Of a stretch of DNA of 64,000 nucleotides, positions 50,139 through 57,835 are shown in pieces. The position numbers and the translations under genes were made by a program. The notes below the pieces were generated by a model. That model saw only the letters and a list, made by a program, of their open reading frames with translations, did not search any database and was not told where the DNA came from. Source of the DNA: Flaviflagellibacter deserti (GTDB taxonomy: Bacteria; Pseudomonadota; Alphaproteobacteria; Rhizobiales; Methylopilaceae); the NCBI RefSeq assembly GCF_042652085.1, contig NZ_JBHSJF010000005.1:62001-126000 (forward strand), given 5' to 3'. Each line of letters starts with the position of its first letter. The first letter of the stretch is position 1.

Positions 50139-51419
50139 TCACTCATCGGCGCGGGTATTCAGAACTGCGGTAAACCGCGCCCCCCCTCCGGAAGGGCTTT
50201 CGATCAGGAGTCGACCGCGGTGGCGGGCCATGATGTGCTTGACGATGGCAAGCCCGAGACCCGTCCCTCCCTTCTCCCGACTCTCGCCGACATCGACGCG
50301 ATAGAAGCGTTCGGTCAGGCGGGGCAGATGCTCCGGCGGAATGCCCGGCCCATAATCCTGCACGGAGATCCGGATCTCCGGTCCGGTTGCGGTGACCGAG
50401 ACATCGACCCGCTTTCCCGACTGGCCGTATTTGATACCGTTCTCGACGAGGTTCTCGACGACGCGGATCAGTTCATCGCGGTCTCCCGGCACGGATACGG
50501 AAGTGCCCGGAAACGACGAACGGATTTCCACGCCGCGCTCGCCGGCCAGAGGCGAGAGACTGTCGACGACGCTGCGAACGATTTCGACGGGGTCGACCGG
50601 TGTCGACGGCCTCAAATGCTGCTTTTGCTCGATCCGAGACAGTGACAGCAGGTCGTCGACGAGACGCGACATGCGCGCGGCCTGGCTGCGCATGATGTCG
50701 AGGAAGCGCTCGCGCGCCGAAACGTCCGCCTTCGCAGGTCCTTGAAGAGTCTCGATGAAACCGAGCAGCGCGGCCAATGGCGTGCGCAATTCGTGACTCG
50801 CATTAGCGACGAAATCGACGCGCATGCGCTCCGCCCGGCGGAGATGCGTCAGGTCGTGCAGGACGAGGAGAACGAATTGCGGATTGCCTCGTTCGCGGTC
50901 TGCCTGATCCAGCCAGACAGGCCCGATCCGGGCTTCCAGCCAGCGGTCGACCGGCACGCGATCGGCATATTCCACCGTTCTCGCAGTACCGCCTGTGCCC
51001 ACCGCACGGACTGCATCCAATATCTCCGGAACGCGCAGGGCGAAGGACACCGGATCACCGGTCCGCAGATTGCCGAAAACATCAATCGCGGGAGCGTTGA
51101 ACTCATGCACGATGCCGCGAGCCGTCAGCAGGATCGCCGGCTCGTTCAATGCTTCGAGAAGAGCGACGGCCAACGGGTCGGCGTCACGTTCCGTCTGACT
51201 GACAGGCACTGTCGCGCGATCGTCCAGCGGGGTGAAGGCCGTGGCGAGCGGCACGGCGATGGCGCTGAGCGCGGCAATCCAGAGCGGAAGTAGCCCGAGG
51301 CCCCAGAGTGCCGCGAGCACGACCAGCGCCGCGCCAATAGCAATCCGGCCCCTTTTCAGGCGTCGCAGAAATACGCTTCCTTCCACTGCGTTCGCCTTGC
51401 CGTCCCAAACCAACGTCAT
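50139..51419 (-). CDS. phoR: PhoR sensor histidine kinase
   Basis: A 426-residue kinase: two N-terminal membrane helices (AIGAALVVLAALWG, LWIAALSAIAVPLATA), a PAS-like domain, the H-box FVANASHELRTPLAALLG with the phospho-His, and an ATPase domain with NLVENGIKYG and GTGLGLAIVKHI. The start is taken at ATG 51419, giving the normal length; a longer in-frame start at 51506 would cross the promoter. Divergent from the PLD gene. Confidence 0.93.
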   Translation of the reverse strand: MTLVWDGKANAVEGSVFLRRLKRGRIAIGAALVVLAALWGLGLLPLWIAALSAIAVPLATAFTPLDDRATVPVSQTERDADPLAVALLEALNEPAILLTARGIVHEFNAPAIDVFGNLRTGDPVSFALRVPEILDAVRAVGTGGTARTVEYADRVPVDRWLEARIGPVWLDQADRERGNPQFVLLVLHDLTHLRRAERMRVDFVANASHELRTPLAALLGFIETLQGPAKADVSARERFLDIMRSQAARMSRLVDDLLSLSRIEQKQHLRPSTPVDPVEIVRSVVDSLSPLAGERGVEIRSSFPGTSVSVPGDRDELIRVVENLVENGIKYGQSGKRVDVSVTATGPEIRISVQDYGPGIPPEHLPRLTERFYRVDVGESREKGGTGLGLAIVKHIMARHRGRLLIESPSGGGARFTAVLNTRADE

Positions 51420-51458
51420 GGCCGCTTCCTCGCTTTGCTGCGACAGGGGCACGGCCGC

Positions 51459-51477
51459 GTGACAGTGACATGACACC
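51459..51477 (-). promoter_or_regulatory. Candidate Pho box upstream of phoR
   Basis: Reading the minus strand: GTGTCATGTCACTGTCAC, which contains TGTCAT and, exactly 11 bases on, TGTCAC. That is the period of two direct repeats in a PhoB box (CTGTCAT-like). It is 40-58 bases before the phoR start, and the divergent PLD gene might also use it. Confidence 0.55.
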
Positions 51478-51589
51478 AGTATTTCCGCCATGTCACAAAC
51501 GCTCAACTACTGTCGGGGCACCAATCCTTTTGGTCGGCACTTTCAGCGTCTTGCCGCGTTTAGGAACGTCGTTCCAGCGCGGAAGCCCG

Positions 51590-53707
51590 ATGTCTGTATT
51601 TCAACAAGGTCGCAACGTCTGGCATGTCGAGAGAGCCCAGCGGGCATCGGTTCTGATCGACGGCGCGGCCTATTTCGGCGCGGTCCGCAGCGCGCTCAGG
51701 AAGGCGCGGAAGACGATCTTCATCATCGGCTGGGACATCAACAGCCGGGTCAGATTGGTCGGCGAGAGTGGCAAGGCCGATGATGGCCTTCCCGAGGAGC
51801 TCTGCCAGTTCCTCTGCGCGCTGGTCAAACGCCGGCCGGAGCTGACCATCAACATTCTGCTCTGGGACTTCTCGATCCTCTATTCCACCGAGCGAGAGAT
51901 ATTTCCATCCGTCAGCCTCGGTTGGAATATGCCGTCCTGCATCCGCCTTTGCCTTGACGACGCTCTTCCTCTCGGCTCTGCCCATCATCAGAAGCTGGTC
52001 GTGGTCGACGATTGCGTCGCATTCTCGGGCGGGCTCGACCTGACCGTCAGGCGTTGGGACACGAGCGATCACAGCTTCGACAATCCATTGAGGAAGGATG
52101 CGTCGGGAAGCTCCTATCGCCCGTTCCACGACGTCCAGATGCTGGTGAACGGCCCGGCGGCCCGGCGTATCGGAGAGCTTGCCCGCACCCGTTGGGAAAG
52201 AGCGACGTTCGAGCGCTTGCCCGACGTTCACCCGGAAGAGGAGTGCTGGCCCGAAGGAATCCAGGCGCATTTCCGCGATGTCGATATTGGCATCGCGCTG
52301 ACCCAGCCGGTGTACGATGCCATCCCGGAAGTCCGGCAGGTAGAGCAGCTTTTTCTCGACGCGATCGACCGGGCCGAACGTCACATCTACATCGAGAACC
52401 AGTTCCTCACTCGCCTGCCGATTGCCGAGCGCATTACCGCGCGGATGCGCGAACGCCCGGAACTCGAAACCCTCATCGTCGCCCCGCACACCCACGAATC
52501 GTGGATCGAAGCCCGCACGATGCGGACGGGGCGGATCAACTTCCGTCGCTGCTTCGAGGAGGCCGGCGTCCAGGACCGTGTCCGGTTCTTCTATCCATCC
52601 GTGGAAACCGAGGCTGGGCAGATCGACACCATGGTCCATTCGAAGGTGATGGTAGTCGACGACCGTTTCCTGCGGGTCGGATCCGCCAATCTCAACAATC
52701 GGTCCATGGGTACTGACACCGAATGCGATCTTGCTCTCGAAGGCGAGACGCCCGAGGTCCGCGCGCAGATCGAAACTCTGCGCAACACGCTGATCGGCGA
52801 GCATTGCGGTGTTTCAGCTTCGGAGGTCGCCACCGCTATCGTGCGGGAGGGATCCATGCTTCGCGCCACCGAGATCCTGCAGGAGCGAGGCCACCGGATG
52901 CGGCCGATCGAGGACGGCGAACCCGACCCCTCCGACATTTCGCGCGGCATCAGCGCGGTCGCCGATCCCGAAAGGACGGTCGGGATTGAGGAATTCATCC
53001 ATCACTTGGTCGGTGCGAAAGTGCCGTATCGTCAGGTCTCACATGTGTTTCAGGTCGCGCTGGGATGTCTCCTCGTCGTCGCGCTTACTCTGGCCTGGCG
53101 CTACACTCCGTTGTCGGAATGGACCGATCCGCGGACACTGCGCGATGCCGCCGAAACCCTTTCCGGAAGCTATTGGGCACCGCTTATCGTCATTGGCGTC
53201 TTCGTGGTCGCCGGGTTCGTCCTGTTCCCGGTGACGATCCTGATCGCCGTCACGGCGGGCGCGTTCGGCCCGGTTCTGGGCCTTGCCTATGCCGGCGCCG
53301 GCGCACTGGCGAGCGCCGCGGCTACTTATTTCATCGGCCTGAAGCTCGGACGGGACGCCCTCAGACGTCTGGTCGGGCCGCGGCTGAACCGGATATCGCG
53401 GAAGGTCTCCGACAAGGGCGTACTCGCCGTTGCCGCCGTGCGCCTCGTACCCGTCGCCCCGTTCACCGTCGTCAATCTCGCTGCGGGCGCAAGCGGAATA
53501 AGGGTCACCGACTTTCTCGCCGGCACGGCATTGGGACTCACGCCGGGCCTTATCGTGCTGTCGACGCTCGGTGACCAGGTTTTCCGGGTGCTTTCGGATC
53601 CCAGTGGTGCCGACATCGCTATGTTCCTCGTTCTGGCCATGGCCTGGATCGGCCTGTCCTTTGGCGCACAGGTCGCGATGACCAAGTTCCGGAAAACCCG
53701 CGCATGA
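51590..53707 (+). CDS. Phospholipase D/cardiolipin-synthase-like protein fused to a VTT membrane domain
   Basis: A 705-residue protein. The N-terminal half carries two HKD motifs: H133-Q-K135 with D140 in HHQKLVVVDD, and a second in VHSKVMVVDDRFL, followed by VGSANLNNRS, as in cardiolipin synthases and phospholipases D. A linker precedes a C-terminal VTT/SNARE-associated (DedA-like) membrane domain with five or six helices (VIGVFVVAGFVLFPVTILIA and more) ending in FRKTRA. ATG 51590 follows GGAAG. It is translationally coupled (ATGA) to an EEP phosphatase. Confidence 0.88.
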   Translation: MSVFQQGRNVWHVERAQRASVLIDGAAYFGAVRSALRKARKTIFIIGWDINSRVRLVGESGKADDGLPEELCQFLCALVKRRPELTINILLWDFSILYSTEREIFPSVSLGWNMPSCIRLCLDDALPLGSAHHQKLVVVDDCVAFSGGLDLTVRRWDTSDHSFDNPLRKDASGSSYRPFHDVQMLVNGPAARRIGELARTRWERATFERLPDVHPEEECWPEGIQAHFRDVDIGIALTQPVYDAIPEVRQVEQLFLDAIDRAERHIYIENQFLTRLPIAERITARMRERPELETLIVAPHTHESWIEARTMRTGRINFRRCFEEAGVQDRVRFFYPSVETEAGQIDTMVHSKVMVVDDRFLRVGSANLNNRSMGTDTECDLALEGETPEVRAQIETLRNTLIGEHCGVSASEVATAIVREGSMLRATEILQERGHRMRPIEDGEPDPSDISRGISAVADPERTVGIEEFIHHLVGAKVPYRQVSHVFQVALGCLLVVALTLAWRYTPLSEWTDPRTLRDAAETLSGSYWAPLIVIGVFVVAGFVLFPVTILIAVTAGAFGPVLGLAYAGAGALASAAATYFIGLKLGRDALRRLVGPRLNRISRKVSDKGVLAVAAVRLVPVAPFTVVNLAAGASGIRVTDFLAGTALGLTPGLIVLSTLGDQVFRVLSDPSGADIAMFLVLAMAWIGLSFGAQVAMTKFRKTRA

Positions 53708-54405
53708 AAAAACCCGCGGATGCCGTGCGGGTCCTGACATGGAATATCCACGGCGGCGTCGGGCCCGACCGGCGCTTCGATCTGCACCGCATCGTTGATC
53801 TCATCCGAGATTGGGAGGTGGACATCATCGCTCTGCAGGAAGTCGATTCCCGCAGGAGCCCGCGAGGCTCCTCCGCCTTTTCCTTCCTGCTCCAATCCCT
53901 TGGCGGACACGGCGTAGAGGCAAAATCGATCCTTGCCCGCGACGGCGAATACGGGCAGATGCTCATCAGCCGCTGGGCACCGGATCATACGGAAATTCAC
54001 GACATCTCCGTCCCGCGCCGTGAACCGAGACGCGCCATCCACACCGGGATTTCGACCCCATACGGCCTGCTGCAGGTCACCGCGACGCATCTCGGCCTCA
54101 GTTTTCGGGAGAGGCGCTGGCAATCGACGAAGCTCTGCTCCATCGCTGGCAGGAGCACCGCGACGTCCGTCATCATGGGAGACTTCAACGACTGGCTTCG
54201 CGGCGGAGCGGTAAAAAGATCGCTCACCGGATTCATGCCCGAAGCAACAAGCTTCAGAACCTGGCCGGCACGCTGCCCGATGATGAAGCTCGATCAAATA
54301 TTCTGCCGCCCCGCGGGAACTTTGATCCAGAGCCGCATAGACCATCGGGGCGCCACGATGTCGGATCACCTTCCAGTCATCGCGGATCTGAGAGTTTTCC
54401 AGTAA
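53704..54405 (+). CDS. Endonuclease/exonuclease/phosphatase family protein
   Basis: A 233-residue EEP-fold protein with the metal and catalytic sequence LTWNIHGGVG, LQEVDSRRS, THLGLS, MGDFNDWL and the final SDHLPVIAD. Such proteins accompany ClsB-type cardiolipin synthases in many bacteria (the YbhO-YbhP pair of E. coli), and here the start overlaps the PLD stop. It may act on the lipid or on a head-group product. No signal peptide. Confidence 0.88.
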   Translation: MKKPADAVRVLTWNIHGGVGPDRRFDLHRIVDLIRDWEVDIIALQEVDSRRSPRGSSAFSFLLQSLGGHGVEAKSILARDGEYGQMLISRWAPDHTEIHDISVPRREPRRAIHTGISTPYGLLQVTATHLGLSFRERRWQSTKLCSIAGRSTATSVIMGDFNDWLRGGAVKRSLTGFMPEATSFRTWPARCPMMKLDQIFCRPAGTLIQSRIDHRGATMSDHLPVIADLRVFQ

Positions 54406-54499
54406 TCTGTCACATTGAACCTGGATCGATCCTGACGCGACAACTTCATTGTTGTCCCGTGTAGAATCCAGGAAAATGCCCTCGCAGGGCTGGTGGGGA

Positions 54500-56239
54500 A
54501 TGGCTGAGAACGAATTCATCTTGTTATTGGAGGACGGTCCCGAGCGCCGTCCTTCAACTGTGTCGCCCCGCTGGAAGGTCGCCGTCATCGACGACGATCC
54601 GAGCGTGCACAGCGGCACGCGCTTCGCGTTGCAGAACTACGAGCTTTACGGTCGCAGCCTGGAGCTCCTGTTCGCCAGTTCAGCCGCCGAAGGCCGGGCG
54701 TTGCTCAAGGCCAATCCCGACATAGCCGTCATCCTCCTCGACGTCGTCATGGAGACAGATTCCGCGGGTCTCGATCTCGTCGGCTTCATCCGAGAAAGCC
54801 TGAAGAACGAGCTGACCCGCATCATCCTGCGCACCGGCCAACCCGGTCAGGCGCCGGAGCGGAGGATCATCGTCGATTACGACATCAACGACTACAAGGC
54901 GAAGACCGAACTCACCGCCGACAAGCTGTTCACATCGATCACGGCGGCTCTTCGCAGCTATGAGCAGTTGAAACGGCTGATCGAAACGCGCCGCGGTCTC
55001 GAGATCATCATCGAAGCCGCATCGACCATGTTCGATTTCGGCTCGATGCAGCGGCTGGCCGAAGGCGTGCTGACCCAGCTCGCATCGCTGCTCGATGCGG
55101 AATGCGCGGGTATTCTCGTGCTTCGCGAGGGACATGAGGACGAGGACTTCCTCGTTCTCGCCGGTTCCGGCTGTTACCGCGATTTCACCGCTGCGGAGCG
55201 CAAAGCCCAGATCGACGCCGAACTTCGTAGCCTGATCGACCAGGCTTTCGTCGAAACCAGGCACCAATTCCTCGACGGCCGGACCGTGCTTTATCTTCGC
55301 ACCGCCAGCGGCCGCGAGATCGTGGTTCTGCTGGAATCCGCCAAAAGCCTGTCCGACACCGATCGCTCGCTGGTCGAGGTGTTCTGCAGCCGCCTGTCGA
55401 TCGCGTTCGACAACGTCATGCTCTACGACAAGCTGCAGGAAGCCAACGCGCGCCTCGAGCAGCGCGTCGCCGACCGCACACGCGAACTCAGCGCCGCGAA
55501 CGAGCGACTGCAGGGCCAGTGGGCACGGCTGCGCAGTTCCGACGCGTTCAAGAGCGAAGTTCTTGGCACCGTCGCGCACGATCTCAAGAACCCGCTGAGC
55601 GTCGTACTCGGCCGCGCGGAGATGCTGACAGAGTTCATCTCCATGGAACCTGTCGCGGTCGAAGGGGCGCAGACTCAAATCGATCACATCCGCGGCGCCG
55701 TTAACGGCCTGATCGAAATGGTCGACAGTCTCATCCGCGACGCGATGGCCGACGCCGATGACATTTCCGTCCGCGTCTCGAATTTCGATCTGGCGGAACT
55801 CGTCACCGAGGTCGTGGAGGCGAACCGGACTCTCGCCGACCGCAAGGAACAGGTGATCGCGCTCGACGTGAAGCTCGGCCTGATCGGCTGGGGCGATCCC
55901 GACCGGCTGCGCGAGGCGATCGACAATCTGATCAGCAACGCCGTGAAATACACGCCTCGCGGCGGGTCTATCCAGGTGCAGGCGGTTCGAGACGGACTTG
56001 GTAGCCTCGTCCACGTGACCGATAGCGGACCCGGATTTTCGCCCGAGGACGAGGCGAGACTGTTCGGCCGTTTCCAACGGCTCTCGGCGAAGCCGACAGG
56101 TGGCGAGACGTCGACCGGCCTTGGCCTGTCGATCGTCAAGCGGATCGTCGAACTTCATCAAGGGGGTGTTTCTGTCGTTAACCTGGATGAAGGCGGGTCG
56201 CGCTTCACCATCGCTCTTCCTGGACCGCCCGTAAGATGA
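54500..56239 (+). CDS. Hybrid sensor kinase with receiver and DUF3369 domain
   Basis: A 579-residue soluble protein read from ATG 54500 (MAENEFILLLEDG; in-frame TTG 54449 or ATG 54476 are alternatives). A receiver-like domain (VIDDDPSVHS, ILLDVVMETD) is followed by a DUF3369/GAF-type sensory part (RRGLEIIIEAASTMFDFG) and a coiled coil, then HisKA (VLGTVAHDLKNPLSVVLGR) and HATPase (DNLISNAVKYT, STGLGLSIVKRI). It overlaps the response regulator by four bases, indicating a cognate pair. Confidence 0.87.
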   Translation: MAENEFILLLEDGPERRPSTVSPRWKVAVIDDDPSVHSGTRFALQNYELYGRSLELLFASSAAEGRALLKANPDIAVILLDVVMETDSAGLDLVGFIRESLKNELTRIILRTGQPGQAPERRIIVDYDINDYKAKTELTADKLFTSITAALRSYEQLKRLIETRRGLEIIIEAASTMFDFGSMQRLAEGVLTQLASLLDAECAGILVLREGHEDEDFLVLAGSGCYRDFTAAERKAQIDAELRSLIDQAFVETRHQFLDGRTVLYLRTASGREIVVLLESAKSLSDTDRSLVEVFCSRLSIAFDNVMLYDKLQEANARLEQRVADRTRELSAANERLQGQWARLRSSDAFKSEVLGTVAHDLKNPLSVVLGRAEMLTEFISMEPVAVEGAQTQIDHIRGAVNGLIEMVDSLIRDAMADADDISVRVSNFDLAELVTEVVEANRTLADRKEQVIALDVKLGLIGWGDPDRLREAIDNLISNAVKYTPRGGSIQVQAVRDGLGSLVHVTDSGPGFSPEDEARLFGRFQRLSAKPTGGETSTGLGLSIVKRIVELHQGGVSVVNLDEGGSRFTIALPGPPVR

Positions 56240-56967
56240 CCCAGAATCAGACCGCCAAGATTGTCGTCGTCGACGACGAAGCCGCCGCTCGTGAAATGTT
56301 CGGCGACTATCTGAAACTTCACGGCTTCTCCGTTACTCTTTGCGAGGGCGGCGCCGCGTTGCGCGCAGCCGTCGCCAAGGAAACGCCCGATCTCGCGATC
56401 CTCGATCTCAACATGCCCGAGGAAGACGGCCTGTCGCTGATCCGCTACCTCAAGCAGGAAAAGCCGCACGTCCCGATCATCATGCTGACGGCGACGGCAA
56501 GCCCGATCGACCGGGTCGTCGGCCTCGAACTCGGCGCCGACGACTATATCGCCAAGCCCTGCGAACTGCGCGAACTGCTCGCCCGTGTCCGCTCGGTGCT
56601 GCGGCGCGTGACGGCGGCGCCCGCGAAGGCCGCGGCGGCGGGATCGGACGAAACAGTCAAGATCGGCACGAAGTGGCTTGACCTCGCCAGCCGCATGCTG
56701 CGCGACGAGGACGGCAACGAGCATCCGCTGACGAACTCCGAGTTCACGCTGCTGAAGGCGTTCACCGATCATCCGCGCCGCGTCCTGTCGCGCGAGCGCC
56801 TGCTCGATCTCGCCAACGCCCGTGATGCGGACGCGTTCGATCGCGCCATCGATGTGCGCATCACCCGCATCCGCAAGAAGATCGAGCCGGACCCCTCCCG
56901 CCCGAGCGTCATCCGCACTGTGCGCGGCGCTGGCTATGTATTCTCGCCCGACGGCAAGGATATCTGA
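56236..56967 (+). CDS. OmpR-family response regulator
   Basis: A 243-residue DNA-binding regulator: receiver (VVDDEAAAREMF, phosphoacceptor in LAILDLNMPEED, TATAS, AKPCEL) and winged-helix output (NSEFTLLKAFTDHPRRVLSR, VRITRIRKKIE). The Ala-rich linker resembles that of TorR/OmpR types. The start overlaps the upstream kinase stop; it may also be served by the kinase at 57836. A stem-loop follows it. Confidence 0.92.
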   Translation: MTQNQTAKIVVVDDEAAAREMFGDYLKLHGFSVTLCEGGAALRAAVAKETPDLAILDLNMPEEDGLSLIRYLKQEKPHVPIIMLTATASPIDRVVGLELGADDYIAKPCELRELLARVRSVLRRVTAAPAKAAAAGSDETVKIGTKWLDLASRMLRDEDGNEHPLTNSEFTLLKAFTDHPRRVLSRERLLDLANARDADAFDRAIDVRITRIRKKIEPDPSRPSVIRTVRGAGYVFSPDGKDI

Positions 56968-56981
56968 GGCTTAGCCCTCTT

Positions 56982-57010
56982 TGTTTCGTCGCGACGGCTA
57001 CGACGAAACA
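56982..57010. repeat. Stem-loop after the response regulator
   Basis: TGTTTCGTCG (56982-56991) and CGACGAAACA (57001-57010), perfect ten-base arms with a nine-base loop. There is no clear T run, so it is either a weak terminator or a processing/stability element. Confidence 0.55.
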
Positions 57011-57126
57011 TTTCGCGCAACGTTGAAACCGCATTTTGCGAACCACGCAAAAAGCCGGAAATGCGCACCCCCTAAACCTCCATCATCAACAACGGGCCGG
57101 AACAACGGTCCTGGAGGTCGGGACAA

Positions 57127-57516
57127 ATGCTTACCCTCGCCAAGAACTCCATCGTGCGTGCTGCCGCTGTGGCCGCCCTTTGGGTCGTGGCATCGGGGGC
57201 GGCCCATGCCGGAGAAGCTGACATGGGCAAGGCTCAGGCCCGTCATCCCGCGATGGCGATCGATCAGGCCTTCGCTCCCTTCCAGATGGTGAAACCGGTC
57301 GAGGCCGAGCTTCGCCACACGATCGGCGCGCCCAAGGGTGACCTGCTCGTGTCGACTGCCTGCCAGGGTCAGTCCTGGCCGTATATCTCGGCCGAATGCC
57401 TCACCGGTGATGCGCCGGCTCGCAAGGTTGCCCGCACGATCACGATCGAGCGACGCACAGCCGAAAGCTCGACTTTGAACCGCGTCCCCGCGGCTCTTCA
57501 GATGGCGCAGCGTTAA
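57127..57516 (+). CDS. Secreted hypothetical protein
   Basis: A 129-residue protein with signal peptide (VRAAAVAALWVVASGAAHA at 10-28). The mature part is basic and has two cysteines around STACQGQSWPYISAECLTG, likely a disulfide. No domain known. It precedes the next small protein and the sensor kinase. Confidence 0.7.
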   Translation: MLTLAKNSIVRAAAVAALWVVASGAAHAGEADMGKAQARHPAMAIDQAFAPFQMVKPVEAELRHTIGAPKGDLLVSTACQGQSWPYISAECLTGDAPARKVARTITIERRTAESSTLNRVPAALQMAQR

Positions 57517-57557
57517 CGAGTTTCGCCGCGCGGACACCGCTCGGCACAGAGGATTGA

Positions 57558-57818
57558 ATGTACGGATATCGGGTGGTCCTGGTTCTCGTCTCAGCTCTCG
57601 TCCTTTGGGCGGGGGTGAGGATCTACGGCCAACTATCCGAGACTGTGCACGGATCGGCACTTGGCTTTACCCTCGAAGCCTTGAAGCTCCCGGTGCACGA
57701 CGGCGAACCTGCTCCGGCATCCCCCCCGCCCCCCCAGCCGGAGCAGGTTCCGCCGCGTCCCTTCCCTTTCTCACTGCTATCCAGAGGCGAACTGATCCCC
57801 GCCTCCGGCTTCGTCTAG
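57558..57818 (+). CDS. Small membrane-anchored proline-rich protein
   Basis: An 86-residue protein with one N-terminal helix (YGYRVVLVLVSALVLWAGVR) and a Pro-rich end (PASPPPPQPEQVPPRPFP). The ATG is at 57558, after GAGGATTGA. It ends 17 bases before the kinase start at 57836. Composition and single helix suggest a membrane accessory protein; function unknown. Confidence 0.55.
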   Translation: MYGYRVVLVLVSALVLWAGVRIYGQLSETVHGSALGFTLEALKLPVHDGEPAPASPPPPQPEQVPPRPFPFSLLSRGELIPASGFV

Positions 57819-57835
57819 ACGCCGGAGGGGGCAAG

